Source: Bactericera cockerelli
Taxonomy: Eukaryota; Arthropoda; Insecta; Hemiptera; Triozidae
Length of the DNA: 64,000 nt
Direction of reading: 5' to 3'
Assembly (NCBI GenBank): GCA_024516035.1
Contig: CM044957.1
Span: 21,678,570 to 21,742,569, forward strand
Shown here piece after piece: positions 45,977 to 59,200 of the stretch. The notes under the pieces were generated by a model. That model had not been told where the DNA came from. It saw only the letters and a program-made list of their open reading frames with translations, and did no database searches. Position 1 is the stretch's first letter; each line of letters starts with the position of its first letter. Made by a program: the position numbers and the translations under genes.

Positions 45977-47061
45977 ACACTGCCAATTATGGACCACTTG
46001 TATCTTCAAAACCGCTTAACCGATTTTCTTCAAATTTCTAATTAGATTCTACAAAAAAAATCTGTATTGGATTTTCTTATACAGGGTGGGGCAAAAGTCT
46101 GGAAACCCCTGAATAACTTTCGAATGGCTTCTTCTTTAAAATTACAATTTTGTAAGGTAAACCGGGCTAATAAGACCTTCTTTTAGAGTCGGGTGGATTT
46201 TTGTTACCGGCCCCCATGTCGGGGCCAGGGGGGCCAACTTCATTTTTTTAAATACGAACCCCCACCTTGCGATACATTTTTGGAAAGGTCTTTAAATAAG
46301 AAATACATTGGTGCAAATTTTATTTTTTTAAGATTAAATTGTTTGCAAATGGCGTCCAACTTTGTGTATGCAGTAAAGTCTGGAAACCCCTGAATATCTT
46401 TTGAAATTTAAAATTGTGTTAATTTAAAGTTGTGCACGGTAAGTCGGGGTAGTTAGACCTTTCCAAAAATGTATCGCAAGGTGGGGTTTCGTATTTAAAA
46501 AAATGAAGTTGACCTCCCTGGCCCCGACATGGGGGCCAGTAAAAAAAAATCGGTCCAATTCTAATATAAGGTCTAATTACCAAGGATTACCGTACACAAT
46601 TTTAAATTTACCGAGAAAGTCCTTTCGAAAGATATTCAGGGGTTTCCAGACTTTACTGCATACACAAAGTTGGACGCCATTTATGCAAACAAATAATATT
46701 TAAAAAAATAAAATTTGCACCAATGTATTTCTTATTTGAAGACCTTTCCAAAAATGTATCGCAAGATGGGGGTTCGTATTTAAAAAAATGAAGTTGGCCC
46801 CCCTGGCCCCGACATGGGGGCCGGTAACAAAAATCGACTCCACTCTAAAAGAAGGTCTTATTAGCCCGGTTTACCGTACAACATTTTAAGTTTACCGAAG
46901 AAGGCATTCCAAAGTTATTCAGGGGTTTCCAGACTTTTGCCCCACCCTGTATATCAAATATGATTTAGTATAAAATCTCAAAATTGCCACGAGTATACAA
47001 TGTGAACCAATCACGAGGAAGTATTGTGTCCATAAAGTATTGTGTCCATAATTGGCAGTGT
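45977..47061. mobile_element. MITE (cactgccaattatggac ends) split by fold-back FB1 copy 2
   Basis: 45979 cactgccaattatggac pairs with gtccataattggcagtg ending at 47059. Without the fold-back element (46080-46951) and one TA, ~210 bp of MITE remains, matching the order of words at 2420-2560. A 19-bp tandem duplication (tattgtgtccataa) sits near its right end. Confidence 0.75.
46080..46951. mobile_element. Fold-back element FB1, copy 2 (872 bp, TA target duplication)
   Basis: Same ends and same nested modules as the copy at 9173-10040. TA flanks at 46078-46079 and 46952-46953. The two copies are close in sequence over their full length. Confidence 0.85.
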
Positions 47062-48018
47062 ATTTTTTTCTGAAACACTTGGAAAAAAAGATTAAAAATA
47101 AAGGATTACTTTAAAAATACCGCGTACAAAATTACCGAAAAGAAGCTTTTACTTACCCTCACCACAAATAATAGAAAACTGGTATTTAAAATTCAAAATA
47201 TACATTTCATATACGAATGTTGGAAATTCTAAATGAGCTAACTGACAAATTTTCGAAATTGATTTTATTGCATTAAACGAAGCCATCTATCTACCAGCGC
47301 ACATTCATTTCTAAAAGAGCTATCGCAAAATTCAATCTAAAAGTTTTTTTTTTTTTTCAAAAGATAGCGCCAGAGCTAACTGATAGTGGTATTGTAAATC
47401 TAAAGGAGCTGTCTGCAGCAGCCATGCATAACTACTCTGAGCGTTCCTTTGTTTTGATTTCTCAGTCGTCTGTTGAACACTGTCTTTTAGTTACTATCAG
47501 TAAATTCACCAAGGCAAAAAAACAAGGAATTTTACAACTCTGTTCTGTCTGTAGGAAATTCAGCTAATCCTTGACACTCGAACCATGAACCCATGTATAA
47601 TAAAGATTCATAATAAAAGTAAAGATTCATGAAAAAGATACAATTTTTTTTTCTTTCACTTGTAGTTAGCTCTTCAAGACATTGGATACAATATAACATA
47701 GCTTTTTTAGGTATTTCGTGTACATGGTACATAGCTCCTTCTGCTTTTTTAGATTTTTGAAGTTTTGTTTGGAAATGCAGAACTTTCTAAAAGTCAAACA
47801 GTATGATGTATGCCTACAACATATTTGAAAATGGCCATGAAATTGAGAAAATGCTGACGTTTTTTGGTCCTCCTGAAAAAATCCAGTTTTGTTAGTTAGC
47901 TCATTTAGAATTTTCAACATTTACCATAAAACCCGAAAAAGGGAGCCGAGGTAAGAGCCGAAATGTGACAGTTTCCTTATCAGTTGTAGTAGGAAGTTTA
48001 ATAGAGTGTCTTGCACTA
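47062..48018. other. Spacer with a weak fold-back structure
   Basis: gaaattctaaatgagctaac at 47223 is mirrored by gttagctcatttagaatttt at 47895, suggesting a ~700 bp fold-back element. A 64-codon open stretch (47376-47568; ELTDSGIVNLKELSAAA, SERSFVLIS) lies inside, but no start, family or splice pattern was found. Confidence 0.35.
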
Positions 48019-48659
48019 TACAGGGTGGGGCAAAATTCTGGAAACCCCTGAATATCATAAGAAGGGCTTACTGAGTAAGTTTGAAAATTTGAACAGTAAA
48101 CCGTGGTAAGTAATATAATCTTCTCTTAGACTGGGTCCAATTTTTTGGGTCGGCCCACATGTATGGGCCAGGGGGGGCCAAGTTCATTTTTTTTTTTTTT
48201 TTAATAGGAATACTTTGGTACACATTTCATTTTTTTATTTTTATGATCATTTACCGTTTGAATATGGCGGTCAACTCTACTTTTACCGTTAATTTCTCTA
48301 AAACACTAAACAATTACTCGAACACTACTCGAAATAAACATTATTTAACTTGAATTTTTTACCCTTACAAATACTTCAGTACAAATTTCAGGTTTCTATT
48401 GTTTGAAAAGGCGACCAATTTTGTGTAATTAATGGCAAAAGTAAAGTTGGCCGCCATTTTCGAATGGTTAAAAAAAAGATGAAACATGCATTAAACTTTT
48501 AAAAAATGTTTCACAAGAAGAGGGTTCGTATTTAGAAGAATAAACTTGGCAGCTCCCGACATACGGGCCGGCCCGAAAATTTGGTCCACTTTAAAAGACT
48601 TTCTCTGTTAGCGCTTCCAAATATATTCAGGAGTTTCCAGACTTTTATTACACCCTGTA
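48019..48659. mobile_element. Fold-back element FB1, copy 3, diverged (641 bp)
   Basis: Starts tacagggtggggcaaaattc then tggaaacccctgaatat, and ends gagtttccagacttttatta then caccctgta. Left TA at 48017-48018; the right TA is lost. Internal modules are shortened. Confidence 0.7.
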
Positions 48660-48673
48660 GACCCTTTACCTTT

Positions 48674-48772
48674 CAGAATACGGAAGTTGTGACACTGCCT
48701 GTGTCTCGAGTGAAACAACGCAACGCCGACAATTCTTGTGATGGAAAAATAACATCTGTGCCTGCTCCGTAG
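48674..48772 (+). CDS. Possible terminal coding exon of an unidentified gene
   Basis: A pyrimidine-rich acceptor (ccctttacctttcag) is followed by 32 open codons (NTEVVTLPVSRVKQRNADNS, CDGKITSVPAP) ending in TAG at 48770-48772. Its mixed, CG-containing composition stands out from the AT-rich flanks. No partner exon upstream was identified and the protein is not recognised. It may be a real last exon of a plus-strand gene, or chance. Confidence 0.3.
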   Translation, partial: QNTEVVTLPVSRVKQRNADNSCDGKITSVPAP

Positions 48773-49404
48773 ATAAAAATTTTTTTCTTCTTCTTTTTAT
48801 GTGTAGAAAAATTACAATAAAATTAGCTATTTGATCTCAATCAGTTTCATATTCGATTGTTCATTTAGTTGGTATTAAATGTGCGTAATCTTCACAGTAT
48901 AATTTATCTGACGAAAGTTTTATTCAAGTTAGAAAACGTTTTTTCTAATTTAAATGTCATGGTCGATGTATTTACTGGTATATTCAATTGGCCGTGCAAT
49001 AATCTCGAAACTGAAGCCACTCTTGAAACTTCACACCACTTTTCGGAACATTAAAAAAAAACCCGATCTGATAAAAATGTAAATAATCAAAATGGAATCT
49101 AAAAAATCAAAGCATGAAACCCTTTTTGTGTAAATTTTAACAACACAGATTCCTTAATTTGGAAAATTCTGTGCACTGTCCTGATGGGACGGACCCCAAT
49201 TCCTCCTATTTCATACCAATTGCTCCGATGTTGAAATCGGAGGTCCTAAAGGTATACGCTCATTCCTCCTCTAAAAAATTATACGCTAAAAACTGGCGGT
49301 TCCGGTGCAATATTCTCGATTCAATTCAAACAAGTTCAGAAAAATCATACCAGACATATTTTTAATTTTTCTTTATGTATCTATTATGTTGCCTTATTTT
49401 CCAG
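48773..49404. other. Upstream region of the GalNAc transferase-like gene
   Basis: AT-rich sequence before the first coding exon, ending in a good acceptor (tgccttattttccag). It is therefore probably an intron following a non-coding 5' exon that I cannot place. No core promoter was picked out. Confidence 0.4.
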
Positions 49405-49412
49405 ATGACAGA

Positions 49413-52400
49413 ATGGTATCGATGTTGTGTCAACACATCTACAAGGTGCTGATATTTGTAGTGTTGGCTCTTCTTATCATTGAGTTCACATTCAGCATCC
49501 TCAATGAGACCCCTTACAGCTACCCATTCCTAACGTCAAATTACACGTCGCCGTTTATGACTCAATCCATAATGTACTACAATCTCAGCCTACAGGTAAT
49601 GTATATATTTATGTCTAACCGACCTCAGTAGCTTGATCGATAAGGTGGTGGACTTTTAATCTGGAGGTAGGGACTTGTAATTCAAGTCCCGGGTTCAGCG
49701 TAGTTTTGTGAAGTGAGTTTAAGCAGTTGTGATATCACAAAGTGATCAACACAATTATGATGTTTTTTTAAATCCTTGTGATGGTTATATTGTTATTCAG
49801 TACCTCTACATATAGTCGTAATATTCCATACAACCGATGGCATAAAACTGGCCAAGTTAGAGGATAGTTTTCAGTTAAAAACATACAAAATGAGGAACTC
49901 AGAAAACGGGTTTTAATAATAGAAGAATTTGAGTACCAAGATAACTTGGCCGCAAACAAGATATCACTGCATTCATTGGCGAAACCTTTTTGGATAGGAG
50001 TTGTGGAACTTGGCCCTTTTTTGACTATAGTTTTTTGTGGGATATCATTACTTTTTGTAAATGGTTCGTTTCACAGCACGTTTCATTATTTTTTATTAAA
50101 AATTTCAGGATTCTTCACTTTAATATGCTCCCTAAAACGACACCGTTAACAGCAGAAATAGTGCGAAAGTGCCGGATTTTTCCCTTTATTTTTCAGTAAA
50201 CCCTAGCACCATGCGAAATTTCAGCTTTGTAGGTAGTAGGGAAGTACCTCATAATTTATATACATAATCGAGTATATTTCCTCTCTAAAATAACACCGTT
50301 TAACAGCATGATAAGTGCGAAAGTTCCGGTTTTCAGATTTTTTCCTGTACTTTTACAATAAACCCTACCATCATGCAAAATTTCAGCTTTCTAGGTAGTA
50401 GCGAAGTGCCTCATAATTTATATACATAACTAGCGGGCTGGCGCCCGCTTTGCGGGCCGAGGCATGGCCGTGAAAGCAAAAAGTCCTTTATCGCCAATGA
50501 CAGGTGTTGTAGTAGGAATTTCGAAAAATCCCGTCTTATTTCACATCTAGACTATAAAACAAAGCTACCTACCAAATTTCAGCTTCCTAGGACTTACCAG
50601 TTCGCAGAAACAGTTATGATCAGTCAGTGACTTTGACATTTATATATTAAGATATAGTATACTTCCTCCCTAAAACGACACCGATTAACAGTTTTCAGAA
50701 CTCAGATGATGATCTGTCAGTCAGTCAGTCAGTATCAAAATCGCAAATTTCAAAATTACATTCCTCTGGAAGTTTTTTGCATAGAGTCTTTAAATTTACA
50801 ACGTCTTTTTAATGACATTAGGACAATCTCTGTTCCAAATTTCATATCTCTATGATGAATTGAACCGAAGATATGAGGGTGTGAAAAACCGGTTGAATCG
50901 GTTCGTGTAAAGATACACTGCCGTGCTTGCTGGAACTTGGCCTGGCGCACTGCCGTGCGCTCAGATTTTATTTTATTTATGGGAGCATTTTTTTTTTTTT
51001 TTCTTTAACGCCGGGAATCAGCGGGAAATACATAGCGTTGAAGAGAAAAAACAACTTGCGTTCCTCTAATGTTGGAGGGCACCATTGTAATATAGGTATT
51101 CACGGAAGTAACAATGTAAGTATGTACTCTTCGATTCTTTCCATTGCAACCGGAGTTTATCAATTGAGATACATAATCCTCCGTAAAGAGATAATCAATG
51201 TATTTACTACATAAATGGAAATTTCTTGGGAATTCAAATAAACACTTGCGATAAAATGTTGCTGACATAGCTGATGTGTTATGCACGAGTACACCAGGTA
51301 CACCTGATGTAGACCGGATCTTCGTATGTCAAATGTCAATGCACCTGTATCTGTAGCACTGTGGAACTTATTTTATGTATGTTACTTTTAGTAGTCTCTA
51401 TACGATTATCACAATACATGTTTACATTCAAGTACAATTTTATATTGAGAATATGGATGCCATACGATCTGTAATAATGAAATCGTGTGACGGTGAAAAA
51501 TGAAGAACGATATTATACCCTTCAATATTTTTTTTACTTTATTTATTTACACTTTATGGTTTATACAAGACAGTCAACAATAAATTATTAACAGAAAAAA
51601 AAGAACTTAACAATATTTATAAAATAAAAATTTTAAATTTACAATTGTCTTGTAATCTGGGGCGAAGTTAATGCCTTAGGCATTCTCTTCCACTTAACCC
51701 TGTTTTACTAATAATAAAGTATTGTGTTCGTTGAAAATTTGATCTACCAGTTTTTCACATTTCTGGACGAATCATAGCCTCAGGATACCAAAAAAGTTGT
51801 TTTTGGCCATTGGTCCGTGTATTCGTGTGTCTGTGTGTGTAAACAACATATTTCAAGAATGGTAAGAGCTAGAAAATTGAAAATTCGTATGGAAGATGAT
51901 TTTATATATTACACGAACCACTACATTAGGTTGAAATCGGCTACACTCTGCAACCGCAGGGCGGCAAGGGCCGTTCCTTCGGATTGGTCAAATATATATA
52001 AAAAAGTTAGAGAACATTTTCTTAGAATGAAAAAAGAATGGGGGTTTACTCAGATCTTTTTTTGTTTGTTGATGTCTTGAACATTTTGGAAACCAGTCCC
52101 AATTTACAGGTATTTTTGAGGGTCGTATGTTTGAGGCTTAGACTAACTTTTTATTTCCTTATCCTATAAAATAGAAAGGAAAGTATTGGAATCATCCAAA
52201 AAAATTGATAGTCAGTTTTCAGTGCCAAAACACGTTTTAGGGTCCCCAGAGCCTAAATCCAAAGATTCAGCTATAGGTCCGTGTGTGTGTCTGTAAACAA
52301 GTTATCTCAAGATCGGTAAGAGCTTGAGACTTGATTTGGTATGTAGACCTCATTTACGGAGGGGACGCAACACGAAACTTTTCGATGAAATCAGCGACCT

Positions 52401-55400
52401 TTGCCGGTTCTGGCTAAATGATAATAGATACGAAAAATGTATATGTAACACGTCTTCATATGTAACCTCTCTTCTGAAACGACGTTGGATAGACCCCTGA
52501 CAGGTTATTTTCGTTACATTGATTGTACCAGTATAATTTTAGTTTTTTTTTTTTAAGTAGATGAGCTTGGACAACGCAATCGAACGCCTTGCGAAGGTCA
52601 CAAAATGTAATCCATTCACGAAGATGTGACTATAATTGGTAGAGTATTTTTGATTTACTAAAAGAATTACCCTTAGAGGCAATTCATCACATTTGATAAC
52701 ACATTTGTGGGTTTTGTTTTCAGACATCTGAAGGCAATGTCACGCACGGCATAGCTCAGTTCTGTCCTGTCATCCCCCCCAACCTCCGTAAGTACTTACT
52801 ACTTTCATACTTGTTTCTATCAGTATAAACCACTGAGATAATATAACATAGAGGGAACCCAATGTATCAAGATTAGCGTCCAGTAGGGACCAACTGCTGA
52901 TTTCAAAATCAGTGCCGGAGTTGTAGTAATTTTTCTCTCGCGAAGGAGTGGGTAGTATAATGGTAGGCGTGTTTTAGCATTCTTTAAAAATTTAATCTGT
53001 TCTCTAGATATTGTGAGTTGCTCTTTTTTTGGACCCTGTATATTTTAATGCCGAGGCAAAGGAAAGACCAATCCATCAATTTTGTGTTTGAGACGATGAT
53101 GTTGTCAATGTTTCTGGTGTTATATTGAAGGACATTGTTGTGTCTGGGCAGTAAGGGAGATAGTTTGTGGACCAATACAAGAGCTTCCAGGATAACCTGA
53201 GCAAGTGAGCATAAACTGTCAGGATCTTGTGTTGTCTGAACAGATGTTTACATGTCACCATTTGATCCAGACCGAAAACACTGCGGGCAGTTCTCTTTTG
53301 AAGAAAAAGGATGGTATTTATATTTCGGGAGAAGCCCCAGAATATGATAGCATAGCTCATCACGCTATACAAATAAGAGAAGTAGAATAATATTGCAGTA
53401 TGGGAGTCAACGTTTGTTCGGACTGAGCGGATTGCAAATATGGCGCTAGATAGTATTGGCTCTAGTTCGTCGACATGTTGTTTCCATTTCAGTTTGCAAT
53501 CCACTACAAGATCAGGGGAAGAAAGTGGTTACGGGGCCACAGGGATGTTTTTATTGGCCAAATACTCATTAATTGACATCGCTGTGTTATCAGGTTTTTG
53601 GGGACCATTTTCTTCCACACCTTTCTCATCTCCAGATTTTCAATTAATGATACATATGTGCTGAAACGGATAAAGGCTAGGGAGAAGAAGAAGAAGAAAA
53701 TTTTCATCTTATCTTTTCGCCCATTGTTACACCTTCCACCCTGTATCTCGAGAACTATAAGTCTTAGCTCACAGAAATTTGTTGCAATTTGAGTTTCTGC
53801 GTTTTTTTATAATTGGTGTAGTTTCAGAGACACCCAGGCCTAGGTGAGACTTTGTTAAAGCCCTGTATGTCTAATTTTACTCGGCTATGCAAACGTACGT
53901 ACGTATAGACCTAAATAAATAGTTCGATATGTAATGTATTTTTTTTCTTACTTTACAGAGGGGCCGTTGAAAATCCGAAAGAATCTCATCAAGTTGGACG
54001 TGCTGGAGAAAGAGCTGGAACCTCTAGACCTAGAGCTAGGTGGCAGCCACCGTCCCAAGTCTTGTATTGCCCTTTTTCGTGTAGCCATCATAGTCCCCTA
54101 CAGGAATAGGGAGGATCACTTGAATTTATTTCTGTACAATTTGCACCCGATGCTAGTACGCCAGCAGCTGGACTACACGATATTCATCGTGGAACAGGAG
54201 TGTGAGTTTTTTCGTTATGCTTTACTCTTCTCTTTAGTATCAGAGGTCATTGGATACGATAAATCACAAACCAGCTACTCAAAATGACCTCATCTAACCT
54301 GGGTTGGTTCAGAAATTGCCAGCACCACGAGAGTTCTAATTTGAGGTGTCACCCATCAAGTCTTAACCACGCAAGACTTTGATTAACTTCAATGATTTTA
54401 TGAGAGCGGGTGTAAAATGGGTGTTTTGTCCTGTCCAAACGGTAGAGAATACGCCCATGAATGTATATCAAAGTCTACAAACATATGCTTGTATCAATCA
54501 TTACGGCTATGCCTTAAAATCCTAAGTGATTTTAAATTTAACCTTACTACAAAGTACGGGAAAACGGCTAGTTCCACACTACGCCACTGGTCCACCCATC
54601 CTTAAGGCCCTAGTGCATAGTCAGGCCTAATGGTCTCACAAATTTGAGCGCACGGCAGTGCGTTAGGCCAATTTCAGCAAGCACGGCAGCCTTATATCTT
54701 CAGATCTATTGACCATAAAGCTATGAAATTTGACACATACTCCTAAGTTCTCTTAATATCACTGAATACACTGAAATTTTCAAGAGTCTATTCAAAAACT
54801 TTCTAAGGAAGATATTTTTAAAGTTTATAATTTTGTAACTGACAGACTGGGGCTCACTCACTCACTGACAGATCATCAAATTTATAGGCACTTGCACTTC
54901 CGACCACCTAGAAAGCTGAAATTTTGCATTGTGGTAGGGTTAATGTAAAAGTACAGGGAAATGTTCCTGAAAACAGGATTTTTTGCACTATAACAGCTGT
55001 TAGACGGGGTTGTTTTAGGGAGCATATACGCGCGTTTGTGGACAGATTCAAATTGAAATCTTTACCATTTAGAACGCTGAAATGTCGTATGTTGGTCTGG
55101 AATAACGGAATTATAATAAGAAAATTTTAAAAACAGGCACTTCGGTGTCGGTGTAGGGAGCATATTTGGTCGAAGAATGATAAGCTTAAAGTGAAAATCA
55201 AACTGTTTCACTTTATCATTAATCTTGAAAGATACCGACCTCGGTAGCTTGATCAATAAGACGGCGGACTTGTAACCTGGAGATCGGTGGTTCAAGTCCC
55301 GATTTCAGCAAAAATTTAGTAAAGCGAGTTTGAGTAGTTGTGACATCACGAAAGTGATTAACACAAATATGACGAAAAATAATAATAATAATAATCTTGC

Positions 55401-56153
55401 AAGACCTTTAAGGTCTATTTCGAAATAGAAGGAAAGAATTACAATTTGAACTTCTTGTTAAACAGTGCTAAACTCCCTCCCATAACAGTATAACCTAAAG
55501 AATTGTTAATGGCTACAGGAAAGTTCTCAGGACCAAAGAGTTTGCCTGGTTCCAAAAAAACTGAGAAGAGAGAGGCTCCTAAAATACCTAGAATAGTTGT
55601 AGAGACGTTGAACTCGTTATCCGACATGAAAACATTTTGCATGCAAGAAATGCTCTCCAAACTCAAAGGCTGTCAAGGCAAGTTGTGTGCGATGTTATTA
55701 ACTACAAGAGCTTTAACAACAAATTCTATGTCTTTATCAAATCAGGAGTTGAACTTAAAAGCAAACATATTCTTATGTTTGTAGACTTTGATATACATTC
55801 ACGGGCGTATTCTCTACCGTTTAGACAGGACAAAACACCCATTATACACCCGCTCTCTCTCTCTTAAAAAAAAAAAAAACACAAAAACAAAAAGGGAAAT
55901 ATGAAAGAGATGACCAGTTATTGAACAGTTGAGAAAGATCATTTCAACTTGTAATAGAGTGAAATAAATATCGGCGGCGTAATGATTAGGAAAGAAAGAC
56001 TTTTTGTTTATTTGGGACAGATGCTGAGAAAGGAAGGACAGTGGCCTGAGATATGCTGGAGGTGTGCAATAACCGGGTCCGTACTTTTAGCGATCTGCAG
56101 CTACATGCCAAATTTCATCGCTCTACGACTTACCGTACTTGAGAAATTTTGTG

Positions 56154-56211
<58 letters not shown>

Positions 56212-59200
56212 TTGATAGAAACCACTTTTTTGGAATCGGGAGAGTCTAATTGGTTCAGAAATGTTAACCGCTCAATTTCGAAAAAACCGACCGAAAACAA
56301 TCAACCAATCAGAGATTTCATAATATTAGTTTCAAACAACATAAACCAGTGTTAAAGTAGCACTCAAATTTAAACTCGATTTACTCGATTGGCACTATGC
56401 AGTAGACAAATCAGTTAATTTCTCTATTAGGCAAAGGATCTCTAGTAAACACTATTATTATTAAACATGTTGGATCAAGTTTTATTTACAAATAACGTAG
56501 AATATATACATACATAGAAATTAAAATTAACAAAACAAAACTTGATCAAGGGCGGTGCTAATGCCAACGGCATTCTCTTCTGATTAGCGTTTAACTATGC
56601 ACTACCTCATTATTCTGTTGATGTTTTAAAGATGGGCGCCCATTCAACCGAGCCTCCCTGTTCAACGTGGGCTTTGTAGAGGCTGTCAAGTTCCGTCAGT
56701 TCGACTGCTTCATCTTTCATGATGTGGATCTCATACCGGAGGATGACAGGAACCTGTACACCTGTCCGGACATGCCTCGGCACATGTCTGTGGCTGTCGA
56801 TACCATGTACTACAAACTGATCTACGCCTCCTTGTTTGGTGGGGTAAGTCGACGCACCCTTCATTAACTGGAAACTCTTTGTACCCAGAATGATTTTTTT
56901 ATGAATAAATTATTATTGAGCTCTGGTATTTAACACGTTGAAACAACGCCTGTCAACAATATGATAGTCAAAGTAATCAAAGTAAACCATGATAATCAGG
57001 AACCATCAGGAACCATCCGGAACGTAAATTTGCTACGTTCCATGAAACTATAATCCCCTAAGAAATGCATTGTAATGTGATCCATATTAGCATGATAGGA
57101 ACATGAATAAATCTACCTCGTATCAACCACATACAGGATCCGGCATTGATTATGAACCGTTTACCTATATATTCGAAACTTAATCTCTATAATGATTTTT
57201 TCTTTGATGGGTTACTAGAAAACAGAATGCCATTTACTTTAATTGCAGCAATTATGTTTTGAAGATCACATCACGGAGATATTTCTTAATGTAGAGTGCA
57301 AAAATTCAGAGATCAGGCGTTCTCTCAAGTGACGCATCACGTTTACCAACATGTATTTGATGGTAGCTGCAAAATGCAACAATTGTTAAAATTTATATTA
57401 AAAAATCAGATTTTAAACAAATCAGATTTTAACTTTTTTCAGTCGTCTTTAAGTCCTATGTACAAAAATGTCACTCCTCAACCAGCTACCTGTGAAACAA
57501 ACCTTTTAAATACTCCTAAATATTTACTAGAATTAGGTCTCATTTATCGAGCTAGAATCATGGCCCAAATTAAACTATCAGAGAACCTATATCTCCGTCC
57601 CTGATAAGGTTTTTGATCTTTTTGAAATTTTATTATTCTCAGCCTAATTTAGGCTTTAATTAGCAGGAATAAATAAAGTGGTGTGACACCAAACGTTTTT
57701 CCTTATCAATCCAAAATAAGTCAAAATCCGCCACGGGTGACTCAACGGTAACATTTAGTTAAAAATCAATTTCAAATTCGTAATCAGCTCCTTCAAATCA
57801 TTGGATTTGATATGTCACAACCTCCATCTAGGGATGACTAATAATAAAGTTATTCCAGGCGGGTCCCCCCCAAAATACCGGTAAATTGGAGCCGGGTTCC
57901 AAGAAGTTCAAGATATCAAAAAAATGATCAGAGTAAACCCCTATTATTTTTTTATTGTAAGAAAAAGTTGTGCTTATGAATTTTTCGTATCTCTTATCGT
58001 TTAGCTAGAATCTCTTATTGTTTAGCTAGAATCTCTTATTGTTTAGCTAGAATCTCTTATTGTTTAGCTATTTGGCCGCCACGTGGCGGCCAAAAAGTTA
58101 CGACTCGCGGCACTGATTTCATCGGAAATCGTGGTTTGTGTGGTATTTAAAATCTACTTCCATACCAAATTTCAAGCCTCTACCTCTTACCGTTCTCGAG
58201 GGCCTGTTGAGTCCCAAAATAAGTATGACCACAGGATGGGCCATAGAGCACTTTCTATCCTTAGAACTTTACAGAATTGAAAAAATTCATCGCGTTCAAA
58301 GTTACGAGGGGAGGGCCACCATTTCAGAAAAATACTGTATTACTTCTGTGGCACAACATAGCTGTGGCCAGCCTTTGTGACGGAAAATCTTATTTTACCT
58401 ATCGGTCAGCTGATAAAATCTAAGAGCCGGCTTGGATTTACTAATCGTGTTTCATAATATGGCCCTAAGAGTCATCCAGAGGAAGAACCCTCAAGCTTTA
58501 CTTGAATATTTCCAATAATAATAATAATACCCTTTGTTGTAAAGTAACCATTAGGCGAGGTTGATGTTCAAAGTATATTCTACCACTTAACCTTTATTAG
58601 TCTCATTATTATGTGGTCACAAAATCAAATAAATGAGGGAAAAAAATCAAACACTGGGTGAAATACTATCCACGGATCCATATGCTAGCTTGTTTGCAAT
58701 ACAAATTAAAAGTCCAGCGCCTTAATAATAATATGTATGTATGATTTTATCTGTGGTAAAGCACAAGACCTCTTCACATTTTTTGTAGGTAGCGCAGCAT
58801 TACTAAGAACCTCCTTCACATTTCGAATTATTCTATTACAATAATTTCTTTTTACTCTGGTAATGCCGCCACTGGTCGTTACTCATACAAGTAACTACTC
58901 ATTTTTCCTCACGAGGTATGAGTGGACCCCGAACATCCAAGTACAGAGCAGAAAAATTCCTGTCCCGCTTGGAATCGAACCCAGGTCACCATGCGTGCAA
59001 TGCCTAGCGCGCTAACTCACTTTGCCACGGTGACTACTCCTTAATAATAATAACACTCTTTAGTGGAAGGTAACCGCTAGTTAATGAGGAAAAATTCATG
59101 CACTGGGTGGGATTCGAACCAACAGATCCTTACGCTACCTCGATTACCAGACTAGCGGGTTAACCACTTGACTATCAATGCACCTTAACCACATCGATTC

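Noticed and set aside
47376..47568. 64-codon open stretch of fairly coding-like composition
   Set aside because: No start codon or family match; the splice pattern is unconvincing and it shares gagctaactga words with the surrounding fold-back repeat.
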